In this document: piece after piece, positions 1 through 6,797 of the stretch
How positions within the stretch are numbered: position 1 is the stretch's first letter
How the letters are laid out: each line of letters starts with the position of its first letter
NCBI GenBank assembly: GCA_017549665.1
Contig: JAFYUD010000178.1
Location: forward strand, 1-8,260
Length of the DNA: 8,260 nt
Source: Clostridia bacterium
GTDB taxonomy: Bacteria; Bacillota_A; Clostridia; Oscillospirales; Acutalibacteraceae
Direction of reading: 5' to 3'
Translations under genes and position numbers: made by a program
The notes under the pieces: generated by a model
The model's input: the letters and a program-made list of their open reading frames with translations, nothing else
Database searches by the model: none
What the model was told of the DNA's origin: nothing

Positions 1-540
1 CATCCCGTTAAGCAGGGACTCGTTCAGGTGCTTTCAGTTTTTATTGATACAGTGCTTATCTGTTCTGCAACAGCATTTATGTGTATGAGTTCAGGTGTTG
101 AGCCGTCTGCAGATATTGCAGGCGCACAGTATGTACAGTCATCAATCAGCAGTACACTTGGTGCTTTCGGCCCTGTTTTTATAACTGTAGCCATGATTCT
201 TTTCTCATTTACAACACTTCTGGGCAATCTTTTCTATGTTGATAAGAGCTTCAGCCACATCCTCGGCAAAACACCGGGAAAAATTTTTATGTCAGTATAT
301 TATGTTGTTGCATCGGCTGTAATTCTTCTTGGTGCTGTGCTTGATGCAGGCTTCCTGTGGAATCTTGCAGACGTTACAATGGGTGTCATGACACTTATCA
401 ATATGCCTGTTATCATTTATCTCAGCAAGTATGTAGTGCGTGCGCTCAAGGATTATGACAGACAGCGCAAAAACGGGGAGGAGCCTGTATTCAAAGCAAG
501 GAATATAGATCTTCCTGATAAAACAGATTACTGGAATTAA
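1..540 (+). CDS. AGCS-family sodium:alanine/glycine symporter, C-terminal part (5' end outside window)
   Basis: The frame is open from base 1 and gives 179 residues before TAA at 538-540. It begins HPVKQGLVQ and runs into FIDTVLICSATAFM, which I recognise as the conserved C-terminal stretch of the alanine-or-glycine:cation symporter family (AlsT/DagA type). These inner-membrane carriers import small neutral amino acids with Na+. Four hydrophobic segments are visible at about residues 10-32, 56-80, 95-125 and 128-148 of the visible part. A charged cytoplasmic tail follows (KDYDRQRKNGEEP). Family members are usually about 450-500 residues, so roughly 270-320 residues, the promoter and the start lie to the left. 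A GTG at 28 is in frame but is internal to the conserved region and not a credible start. The gene converges on the minus-strand cluster. Family assignment is firm; the transported amino acid cannot be read from this fragment. Confidence 0.9.
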   Translation, partial: HPVKQGLVQVLSVFIDTVLICSATAFMCMSSGVEPSADIAGAQYVQSSISSTLGAFGPVFITVAMILFSFTTLLGNLFYVDKSFSHILGKTPGKIFMSVYYVVASAVILLGAVLDAGFLWNLADVTMGVMTLINMPVIIYLSKYVVRALKDYDRQRKNGEEPVFKARNIDLPDKTDYWN

Positions 541-559
541 TATTGAAAGAGTCGCAGTT

Positions 560-582
560 GGGCGACACTCCGTAAGGAAGTT
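560..582 (+). repeat. 23-nt repeat, left copy (sense for the symporter transcript)
   Basis: Bases 560-582 are the exact reverse complement of 814-836, 23 of 23 positions. The match stops at both ends (559 against 837, and 583 against 813, do not pair). In plus-strand RNA the unit can fold into a short hairpin with a GUAA (GNRA-type) tetraloop at 572-575. The stem is 567-571 with 576-581 and has one bulged A at 579. An alternative 5-bp hairpin pairs 551-555 with 562-566. The copy begins 20 bases after the symporter stop codon. Confidence 0.8.
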
Positions 583-740
583 GAGCCATAAAATTCATTA
601 TTATGGCGCATAACTACGTTAAAAATGCTCGAAATCCGACAAGGATTTCTGTGCTTTTTGCCTTGTTCTGCATCCAAACTAAAGAATTTTAAGGTGCGAA
701 GCAGTTTTTATCGAGCAAATTTTCGTTTGAACAATATAAT
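583..740. other. Noncoding spacer interior with nested predicted hairpins
   Basis: No convincing gene is present. Visible inverted repeats are 585-591 with 601-607 (7 bp, 9-nt loop), 631-637 with 643-649 (7 bp, 5-nt loop), and the longer-range pair 626-632 with 711-717 (7 bp), which encloses the second hairpin. An alternative pairing is 639-644 with 661-666. The order resembles a structured RNA or the inside of a small non-autonomous repeat element, but there is no direct evidence of transcription or mobility. Short frames on the minus strand across this stretch lack a good ribosome binding site and recognisable protein features. Confidence 0.35.
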
Positions 741-776
741 AAAATCCCCGCAATACTGACGTATTACGGGGATTTT
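741..776. terminator. Bidirectional Rho-independent terminator between convergent genes
   Basis: Bases 741-750 pair with 767-776 (AAAATCCCCG with CGGGGATTTT). One C-A mismatch (751/766) is followed by a further 5-bp inner stem (752-756 with 761-765) and a TGAC loop. A T run (773-778) follows on the plus strand and an A-rich run precedes it, so the hairpin works in both directions. It would end the symporter transcript from the left and the six-gene minus-strand operon from the right. Confidence 0.85.
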
Positions 777-800
777 TTATGCCGTTCAGGCGGAAAAGGG

Positions 801-843
801 CCGATAAAAACCTAACTTCCTTACGGAGTGTCGCCCTTATCGG
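801..843. other. Outer stem enclosing the right repeat copy
   Basis: CCGATAA at 801-807 is the reverse complement of TTATCGG at 837-843, so the right 23-nt repeat sits in the loop of a possible 7-bp stem. In minus-strand RNA this would form just after the hydrolase stop codon. The stem is short, so this is a structural suggestion only. Confidence 0.35.
814..836 (-). repeat. 23-nt repeat, right copy (sense for the minus-strand operon)
   Basis: Perfect inverted copy of 560-582. Read on the minus strand it has the same sequence and the same GUAA-loop hairpin as the left copy, and it begins 13 bases after the stop codon of the glycoside hydrolase gene. The two copies therefore occupy equivalent 3'-UTR positions of two converging transcripts, with 231 bases between them. 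Confidence 0.8.
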
Positions 844-849
844 GGATTT

Positions 850-3402
850 TTATTTTTTCACGGGATTTATTGTAACTATCGCAATATCGGGAGCAAATGT
901 AACATTGTCATTGAACTTATTCGCTCCGTCGTTTGAGAATGTAATTTTATTCTCTCCTGCTTTAAGATTTATATTTGTTGTAACAGTTGTGAAGTTATCG
1001 TTACTGTACGTATTTCTGCAGTAAAGATTCTCTGTCTTTTCACCGTTTATGCTGATTGTGATAAAATCCTCCACAAGGTCAACGTTGTAATCATGCACAC
1101 CGTTTTCCCTGTTGTTGGAATATGTAACCGTCAGCTTGTATGTACCGTCAGCAGGAGCATTGACGGAATATTCAGCACTGCCTGATTCTGAAGAAATACC
1201 CGTTATATAGTCAACACCGGCAACCTCATTTTTCTTCATCTGGGCAGTATCTGAAAGCACCGCATCAGAGGGTGAAAGAGTTATAACTTCAGCTTTATTA
1301 CTGCTGTATGACACGGAAATTTCCGTATTATCCTGCGTTCTGATATAATTTATACCTCTTCTGAGATAAACAAGTGCGTTACCGTCAGCATCAGTCACAG
1401 TTGCCGCACCGTCAACATCAAGACTTGTTTCGTTTGTCGCATTAAGCTGATAATAACTGTCGTAAGGCGCAAGCACAAGATATGTGCTTTCCTTGTCATC
1501 ATCCTTTTCACAGTAAATTCCGTCAGAAAGCTCAACCTTTTTCATAAGGATTGAATCGAGTACAATCGTACCTTTATTGTGAGAGAATTTAAGTGTATGT
1601 TCACCCTTTGTAAGCTCAAGTGCCATATCATAAGCACTTGTAAGCTCACTTCTTACTGTATTTTCAAAGGAAATCTGACTTTCCTTACCGTCAACACTGA
1701 AATTGACAACAGAAAATGTTCTGTCTGCACTTGTGGGACCGTCATTTGAATTGCCGTAAACAAGTCGAAGGAAATATTCACCGTCTTCATCGGCTTTTAT
1801 TGTGATTTCTACGCCGTCACCCTGATTTTCCATACCGCCTACCATACCGTTTACCTCACCGGTTGTGGCATAGGCGCTGTCATAAGTATATGCATTGCCT
1901 GTAAGAGTGCCGTCTTCTGCCTCATAACGGACATAGAGATTGTCATTTTCATACTCAATCTCTTCATCTGTTGCAGTGACTACTATGTGATAAGCTGTAT
2001 CTGTACGCATTTCGAGAGGGATACGAAGCTTCTTTCTGCATTTTTCAGTATAAACCCTGACAGTTTCAGGCTCACACACTTCACCGAGAAGTCCCTGATA
2101 TGTAACGGCTGTGATTTCAATTTTCACATTTTTACCGTAAAGAGCTGTTTCCTTAAGGTTTTTCACAACAACTCTGCCGTTGTAATCAGCGCCTGAAACG
2201 AGGATATCAAGCTTATCCTTTCCATCGTTTATGGTACCCATACCCATAAACTGCTGATATCTCAGCTCACGCTTACCTTTAAGTGCTTTGCCCAGGTCAG
2301 AATGAAGAGGGTCACTGATTGAGCTTTTCATGGTCTGTCCGTCCATGCTTGTATACCATCTGTAAACCCACCATGCAGAATTGGGTGTATTGTAATCAGC
2401 GCAGGTGTTACTCAGATTATCTGCGAGAAGCCAGTAAGCCTGATTTGAATACACCTTTGTATTCTCTGTGCAGATAATGTATTTAAGCATCATATTCGGG
2501 TCGCCGTTGTCCTGCATTCTGCCGTATTCGGTTATGATTATCGGAGTATCGGCATCAATACCGTATTTTTCTTCGATAGCTCTGAATTCGTTGACATTCG
2601 CTTCCCAGTCATAAACTGAGCGATCACCCAATTCGTGATAAATCATCACATCGGGCACACAATTGTTTTCTGCTGCAAATGAAAGGAATTCCTCTGTTTT
2701 CTGAGCGTTATATTCATAGTTTCCGGGGCCGCCTATAACAGCATCGGAATCAATGCTTCTGACATAGTCAAATGTCATTTTCCAAGCCTCGTTGAAATTC
2801 TTTCTGCCCTGCTCGTTAAAGTCATTCCAGCCGCTGCCGTCCTCATTTTCGACCCATTCACCAAACCAGATTCCGTTATCACACTCATTGAAGATGCAAT
2901 AAACAAGCCTGTCGGCATAATCCGAATCCTTCATGCTTTCCATGGACTGTTTTATAAGCGGAAAATATGTTTCGGTAAGATATGTTTTCCAGTCGTATGT
3001 ACCTGCGGCTTTCATATCGTTTATATTCTGCCAGTCGTAATACCATGTGGAATACATATCCTGAAGATAAACGACGATGTAATCACAGTGTCCGGAAGAC
3101 ATGACCTCACCTGCCACGTCGCCCACTTCACCTATAGGATGCTGAAGACCGTCCTGTGTCTTTGCAGAAACAGAAGAAATATCAAGACTCTGCACCATAT
3201 TGTAAGAGGGCACGCCGTCCTCTGAAAGACCGTACAGATATCCCGAAGCACCGCTTGTCACATCACCTGTAAGCTCAGATGCATCAAGAGTAACCGTCGG
3301 ACTTCCTGCAAAATCCGCAGAAAAACCAAGCCAGTCGGGAATCAGTGCAAGTGCAGAGAGAATAACTGAAAATATAATTTTAAAGAAAGTGCCTATATAC
3401 AT
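850..3402 (-). CDS. Secreted clan GH-A glycoside hydrolase (GH39-like) with CBM6/35-like modules
   Basis: The product is 850 aa. An N-terminal hydrophobic segment after K8 (about residues 9-21) followed by polar sequence looks like a signal peptide; the cleavage site is unclear. Residues about 55-390 resemble a clan GH-A barrel. CIFNEC carries N172-E173, the usual acid/base position, GGPG lies at 224-227, and IITEYG carries E292, the likely nucleophile. YHELGD (255-260) and YWLLAD (323-328) also fit GH39-type enzymes. A beta-rich region follows (about 397-478), then a CBM6/35-like module (about 490-623, YEAEDG at 493-498), a small linker domain, and a second CBM-like module (about 703-848). 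No dockerin, LPXTG or lipobox cysteine is visible, so it is probably released. The AGGAGG site 8 bases upstream fixes the start. It is the last gene of the cluster, 15 bp after rqcH. The substrate is unknown; a plant or host glycan side chain is a guess. Confidence 0.8.
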   Translation of the reverse strand: MYIGTFFKIIFSVILSALALIPDWLGFSADFAGSPTVTLDASELTGDVTSGASGYLYGLSEDGVPSYNMVQSLDISSVSAKTQDGLQHPIGEVGDVAGEVMSSGHCDYIVVYLQDMYSTWYYDWQNINDMKAAGTYDWKTYLTETYFPLIKQSMESMKDSDYADRLVYCIFNECDNGIWFGEWVENEDGSGWNDFNEQGRKNFNEAWKMTFDYVRSIDSDAVIGGPGNYEYNAQKTEEFLSFAAENNCVPDVMIYHELGDRSVYDWEANVNEFRAIEEKYGIDADTPIIITEYGRMQDNGDPNMMLKYIICTENTKVYSNQAYWLLADNLSNTCADYNTPNSAWWVYRWYTSMDGQTMKSSISDPLHSDLGKALKGKRELRYQQFMGMGTINDGKDKLDILVSGADYNGRVVVKNLKETALYGKNVKIEITAVTYQGLLGEVCEPETVRVYTEKCRKKLRIPLEMRTDTAYHIVVTATDEEIEYENDNLYVRYEAEDGTLTGNAYTYDSAYATTGEVNGMVGGMENQGDGVEITIKADEDGEYFLRLVYGNSNDGPTSADRTFSVVNFSVDGKESQISFENTVRSELTSAYDMALELTKGEHTLKFSHNKGTIVLDSILMKKVELSDGIYCEKDDDKESTYLVLAPYDSYYQLNATNETSLDVDGAATVTDADGNALVYLRRGINYIRTQDNTEISVSYSSNKAEVITLSPSDAVLSDTAQMKKNEVAGVDYITGISSESGSAEYSVNAPADGTYKLTVTYSNNRENGVHDYNVDLVEDFITISINGEKTENLYCRNTYSNDNFTTVTTNINLKAGENKITFSNDGANKFNDNVTFAPDIAIVTINPVKK

Positions 3403-3409
3403 AATGCAG

Positions 3410-3415
3410 CCTCCT
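3410..3415 (-). promoter_or_regulatory. Strong ribosome binding site of the glycoside hydrolase gene
   Basis: On the minus strand AGGAGG lies 7 bases before ATG (3400-3402), entirely inside the 15-bp gap after the rqcH stop codon. It is the best-matching Shine-Dalgarno in the cluster, which suggests that the hydrolase is translated independently and efficiently despite being the last gene. Confidence 0.75.
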
Positions 3416-3417
3416 GA

Positions 3418-5151
3418 TTATTTTTCGGGATTTTCAGGCTTTGCCAATACAGAATTATATACATGATAAATTACAAAGCCGGGCTTTGCACCTGCAGGCT
3501 TTTTCAGATTTCTGACCTGAGTGTAATCAACCTCAACAGCGCCTGCTTCTCTGCCTGAGCTGTAATAAGCAGCTGTTTTTGCTGCGAATTCCATTGCTGC
3601 CTCAGTAGGAGTCCTGCCGTCTGTTTCAAGAATGACATGTGAGCCGGGAGCTTTCTGAATATGAAACCATATATCATTTTTAGATGCAGTCCTGAAAGAA
3701 AGTCTGTCATTCTGAACATTATTTCTGCCAACATAGACCCTGAAACCGTCAGGCGCATTGAATTCAAGAGGAGGAAGAGGCTGATTCTTCTTAACCTTTC
3801 CGTTTGACTTATGCTTTACAAATCCGCCGTCGGCAAGCTCTGCTCTGATTTCGGAAATTTCTCTTTCCGTTTCAGCTCTGTTAAGCTCATCAAGAACAGT
3901 TCTCAGATATTCAAGATCCTGTCTCCCCTGTTCAATAAGCTCAGTAAGCTTTTCTTCTGCAGTACGCAGTTTTCTGTATTCTTTATAATATCGCTGAGCA
4001 TTCTCAGCAGGTGAAAATTCAGGCTTTACGGGAATCTTCACTATCTTATTTTCATCATAATAATTTTCAAGCTCATACACAACCTGACCTTTTGAAAGAC
4101 GGTACAGATTTGCATTTATAAGCTCAGCAAAAATCCGCTTTTCCTCTCTGCCCTTACATTCTTCAAGCTCGGTCATCTGATTGCTGATTTTCTTTGCAAG
4201 ACGCTCAATCAGATTACTTACCGATTTGAAAAGATCCTCGGCCTTGCTCTTTGTACGGGCGAGACGCTCACGCTCATAATAAAAGCTTTCAAGAACCTCC
4301 GAAAGTGATTCGTATGAGGTATACTTAGCGGCAGAGCCGTACTGCGTAATGGGTATAAATGAAAAATCAAGAAGCTTTCCGTCAGCATCAGCAACAGCTG
4401 TGGGGGAAACAGTCCTGCCGGCAACGGTGTTTTTAAGTATATCAAATTCAAACAGAAGCTTTGCCTTCTGAGACTCTGTAAGAGAAGAAGAAACTGCATC
4501 TATTCCGCCTGTTCTGAATGCAATCTCACGGCAAAGCACGGGTGACATACCCTCAACAGCGGAAAGAATCGCATTACTGAGTCGTGTATCCTTTCCGATA
4601 ACTGCATCAACTATTTCTGATGTATCAGCAGTCAGGATGTCAAGCTTGTTGTGCATAGGCGGCAATTCATACCTGAGTGAAGGCAGAATCTGTCTTACAG
4701 ATGACTTTGTCATATCAACACGCTTTATACTGTCGATAATTATGCCGTTTTCGTCAAGGAGGATAATATTACTGTACTGAGCCATTATCTCAATTACGAG
4801 AGTCCTTGTAACCCTGTCACCGATTTCGTTTACACTGCTGAAAACAAGCTTCAGAATACGGTCAAAGCCCTCCTGACATATATCAAGAAGTGTTGCACCG
4901 CCAAGATGCTTACGCATAAGCATACATAACATAGGCGGATTTGCAGGATTTTCAATTGAATGAGTTGTAAGATGAAGCCTCGGAGCATTGCCTGAGGCAG
5001 ACATAAGAAGTCTGTACGCACCCGAGCGGGTGCGCATAGTGAAAACAAGCTCCGTTTTCTGAGTCTGATGTATTTTATCAACCTTTGCACCGATCAGAAT
5101 TTCCTTTAATTCCTCGGTTAAAAGATGCAGAAAAATACCGTCTAAAGCCAT
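3418..5151 (-). CDS. rqcH: NFACT protein RqcH (Rqc2/FbpA homolog), ribosome quality control
   Basis: The product is 577 aa, the usual length for bacterial NFACT proteins. MALDGIFLHLLTEEL is the typical N-terminus. The NFACT-N domain holds FDR (D97-R98) and EIM (121-123), motifs needed in Bacillus RqcH for alanyl-tRNA use. Then come a helix-hairpin-helix-like region (about 180-240) and a long charged helical coiled-coil section (about 285-440). The NFACT-R domain carries VGRNNVQND (474-482) and WFHIQKAPGSHVIL (495-508). Known family role: RqcH binds 50S subunits carrying stalled peptidyl-tRNA and adds C-terminal alanine tails that mark the nascent chain for proteolysis. Older annotations call it fibronectin-binding protein. 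The ATG directly follows the nif3 stop codon with no gap; GGTGG five bases upstream, within the last nif3 codons, is a weak ribosome site. All key residues appear intact. Confidence 0.93.
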   Translation of the reverse strand: MALDGIFLHLLTEELKEILIGAKVDKIHQTQKTELVFTMRTRSGAYRLLMSASGNAPRLHLTTHSIENPANPPMLCMLMRKHLGGATLLDICQEGFDRILKLVFSSVNEIGDRVTRTLVIEIMAQYSNIILLDENGIIIDSIKRVDMTKSSVRQILPSLRYELPPMHNKLDILTADTSEIVDAVIGKDTRLSNAILSAVEGMSPVLCREIAFRTGGIDAVSSSLTESQKAKLLFEFDILKNTVAGRTVSPTAVADADGKLLDFSFIPITQYGSAAKYTSYESLSEVLESFYYERERLARTKSKAEDLFKSVSNLIERLAKKISNQMTELEECKGREEKRIFAELINANLYRLSKGQVVYELENYYDENKIVKIPVKPEFSPAENAQRYYKEYRKLRTAEEKLTELIEQGRQDLEYLRTVLDELNRAETEREISEIRAELADGGFVKHKSNGKVKKNQPLPPLEFNAPDGFRVYVGRNNVQNDRLSFRTASKNDIWFHIQKAPGSHVILETDGRTPTEAAMEFAAKTAAYYSSGREAGAVEVDYTQVRNLKKPAGAKPGFVIYHVYNSVLAKPENPEK

Positions 5152-5904
5152 TTAAACCACCGTTTCGTAAGGACATTTCTCTGAAGCGACAAAAACTGCA
5201 TGCTTCGGAAATGCTTTCAATAATTTATCACAAAGAGATTGAATAACAGGAACTTCTGTACTGAAATGACCTGCTACAATCATATTTACGCCCAGTCTCT
5301 GAGCGTCAAGATACTGATGGTGCTTTGCTTCACCTGTGACAAATGTATCACAACCTGCCGCTGCGACCTCATATATATATTCTCCGCCTGAGCCTCCGCA
5401 GACAGCAACTCTGCTTACTTTTCTGCCACTGTCGCAGACTCTTACTGCGTTACCAAGCTTTTCTGCACAATGCCCGGCAAATTCAGCTGCATTTTCAAAA
5501 TCAACGTCACCCATACGCATAAAGGGGGCACCCTCTGCATAAAGATACTCCGTATTTTTCATACCAAGCTTTTCACAAAGAATATCGTTGACGCCACCGT
5601 CAGCCATATCAAGATTTGTGTGGGCAGATATGACAGTTATTCCGTTTTTTACAGCATTATAAAGAGGAGAATCCTCGCAGACGCACTTGACACCACTGAA
5701 AATGAGCGGATGATGACAGACAATAAGCTTGCATCCGTTTGCAACAGCCTGCTCAATCACATCATTTGTACAGTCAAGACAAAGCATAACAGAATCAAAT
5801 TCTTTTTCAAGAGAGCCTGTCATAAGTCCGCTGTTATCCCATGAGCATTGTGTGTCATAGGGTGCAACAGAATCAAGAAACTCATAGACTTCTTTTATTT
5901 TCAT
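5152..5904 (-). CDS. Nif3-like dinuclear metal-centre protein (YqfO family, short form)
   Basis: The product is 250 aa. The Nif3 signature residues are present: CHHPLIF (63-69, with H64 and H65), AHTNLD (94-99, with H95 and D99), and AGHFSTE (211-217, with H213 and E217). In characterised relatives the equivalent residues bind two metal ions in a toroidal hexamer. It matches the short form that lacks the PII/CutA-like insertion found in the longer Bacillus YqfO (about 370 aa). The biochemical role is unsettled; some relatives are named GTP cyclohydrolase 1 type 2, but the sequence does not prove that activity. Its start overlaps the trmK stop codon by 4 bp (ATGA), with GGAAGG nearby as ribosome site. 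The trmK-nif3 pairing is also seen in Bacillus (yqfN-yqfO), which supports the call. Confidence 0.92.
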   Translation of the reverse strand: MKIKEVYEFLDSVAPYDTQCSWDNSGLMTGSLEKEFDSVMLCLDCTNDVIEQAVANGCKLIVCHHPLIFSGVKCVCEDSPLYNAVKNGITVISAHTNLDMADGGVNDILCEKLGMKNTEYLYAEGAPFMRMGDVDFENAAEFAGHCAEKLGNAVRVCDSGRKVSRVAVCGGSGGEYIYEVAAAGCDTFVTGEAKHHQYLDAQRLGVNMIVAGHFSTEVPVIQSLCDKLLKAFPKHAVFVASEKCPYETVV

Positions 5905-6584
5905 AATTGTTTTCCTTCCGTTTCTGCTTTTTCAAGGATATCTCTGTACATCTGCGCCTTGTCAGTCTCACCTGACTGCATAAGTCCCTTAAAACGGGAT
6001 GACAGATATGAACACTGCTTCTTTATATATGCAATATCTGTATCACTTTCAGCATTTATTTTATCTCCGAAATAGTAATAATAAGCATCTTTCCGGCACT
6101 TTTCTCCTGAGTAATATGCACTCAGGACAATATATACCTTTCCTGAGTCTTCAACTGTTTTTTCAGCATCTATGTAAAATCCGTTATCACACAGAAACTG
6201 TCTGACATCCTGAGAATGAGTCATGGGCTGAAGCACAAGATGAATATTCTCATTCTTAATCCACTCTGCCGCACCGAGAATTTCAGCCATCAGCGTACCG
6301 CCCATACCTGCGATGATGATTTCCTGAGTATCGTCGGGTATGTTTTTAAGACCGTCAGAAAGGATAAGCTGAATGTTTTTTTCAAGCTCATACTTTTCCA
6401 CAGTCTTTCTTGCATTTTCAAGAGGGCCGACGCCGATATCTGCGGCAATTGCGCAATCTGTTATTCCCTTTAAAACAAGAAATGCCGGCAGATAACCGTG
6501 ATCTGTGCCGACATCTGCTGTTTTGCGGCCGCTTCTGACAAAATCAGCTGCGACCTGCAATCTTTTAGTGAGTATCAGACTCAT
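5901..6584 (-). CDS. trmK: tRNA (adenine22-N1)-methyltransferase TrmK
   Basis: The product is 227 aa, matching the family length. ADVGTDHGYLP (23-33) is the S-adenosylmethionine motif I of TrmK. ADIGVGPLENA (48-58) supplies the acidic motif II, and IAGMGG (91-96) with LQPM (118-121) forms the catalytic-side motif IV region. The C-terminal 180-225 stretch is a charged helical region like the family's coiled-coil arm. The enzyme methylates N1 of A22 in the D-arm region of certain bacterial tRNAs, in the cytoplasm. I see no clear Shine-Dalgarno before the ATG at 6582-6584. The start overlaps the previous gene's TGA by 4 bp, so translation probably depends on coupling. The usual family motif reads LQPN; here it is LQPM, a minor change. 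Confidence 0.93.
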   Translation of the reverse strand: MSLILTKRLQVAADFVRSGRKTADVGTDHGYLPAFLVLKGITDCAIAADIGVGPLENARKTVEKYELEKNIQLILSDGLKNIPDDTQEIIIAGMGGTLMAEILGAAEWIKNENIHLVLQPMTHSQDVRQFLCDNGFYIDAEKTVEDSGKVYIVLSAYYSGEKCRKDAYYYYFGDKINAESDTDIAYIKKQCSYLSSRFKGLMQSGETDKAQMYRDILEKAETEGKQL

Positions 6585-6778
6585 GCGTTTTTGTTAGCAT
6601 TGAGCTTTGCGATAAGCTCATCTGCGTTAACACCGTGTACCATGCAAGCCTGCTCAATTGACTCACCTCTTGCTGAAGGACAACCGAGACAATGCATACC
6701 CATTTCAAGGAAGAAGGGAGCTAACTCACGATGTGCATCAAGTACTTCACCGATTAATGATTTTCTTGTAATTTCCAT
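6581..6778 (-). CDS. DUF1858 small CxxC protein
   Basis: The product is 65 aa. The sequence around PFFLEMGMHCLGCPSA, with C30 and C33 in a CxxC pair, a further C45 and the ending pattern of a short helical domain, matches DUF1858. This small domain is found alone, in ScdA/RIC-type iron-sulfur repair proteins, and near hybrid-cluster (prismane) proteins. The cysteines suggest metal or Fe-S binding or thiol redox chemistry, but no activity is established for stand-alone members. GGAGG (6788-6792) lies 9 bases before the ATG and confirms the start. The gene follows the glycosyltransferase by 19 bp and overlaps trmK by 4 bp (ATGA), so it is probably co-expressed and translationally coupled with the tRNA methyltransferase. 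Confidence 0.88.
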   Translation of the reverse strand: MEITRKSLIGEVLDAHRELAPFFLEMGMHCLGCPSARGESIEQACMVHGVNADELIAKLNANKNA

Positions 6779-6797
6779 ATTAATTATCCTCCGGATT

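Noticed and set aside
560..836. Possible insertion sequence with terminal inverted repeats
   Set aside because: No transposase or fragment of one is visible inside and no target-site duplication flanks the arms, so I did not call an IS. A MITE-like element is kept only as one hypothesis in the findings.
541..849. tRNA or riboswitch in the convergent spacer
   Set aside because: No cloverleaf with a T-arm consensus is present, and a riboswitch would be expected upstream of a gene rather than between two convergent stop codons.
779..1024. Plus-strand open frame of 81 codons starting in the terminator tail
   Set aside because: It runs through the right repeat copy and then antisense to the end of the glycoside hydrolase gene, has no ribosome site, and its start lies just past a strong terminator.
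4218..4499. Minus-strand frame of 93 codons inside rqcH, plus similar ones at 3504-3767 and 4851-5090
   Set aside because: Each is an alternate-frame shadow within the intact NFACT coding sequence, with low-complexity Leu/Arg-rich composition and no start signals.
5470..5844. Plus-strand open frame of 124 codons
   Set aside because: It lies wholly antisense to nif3, whose motifs and length are complete. The composition looks like a shadow frame.
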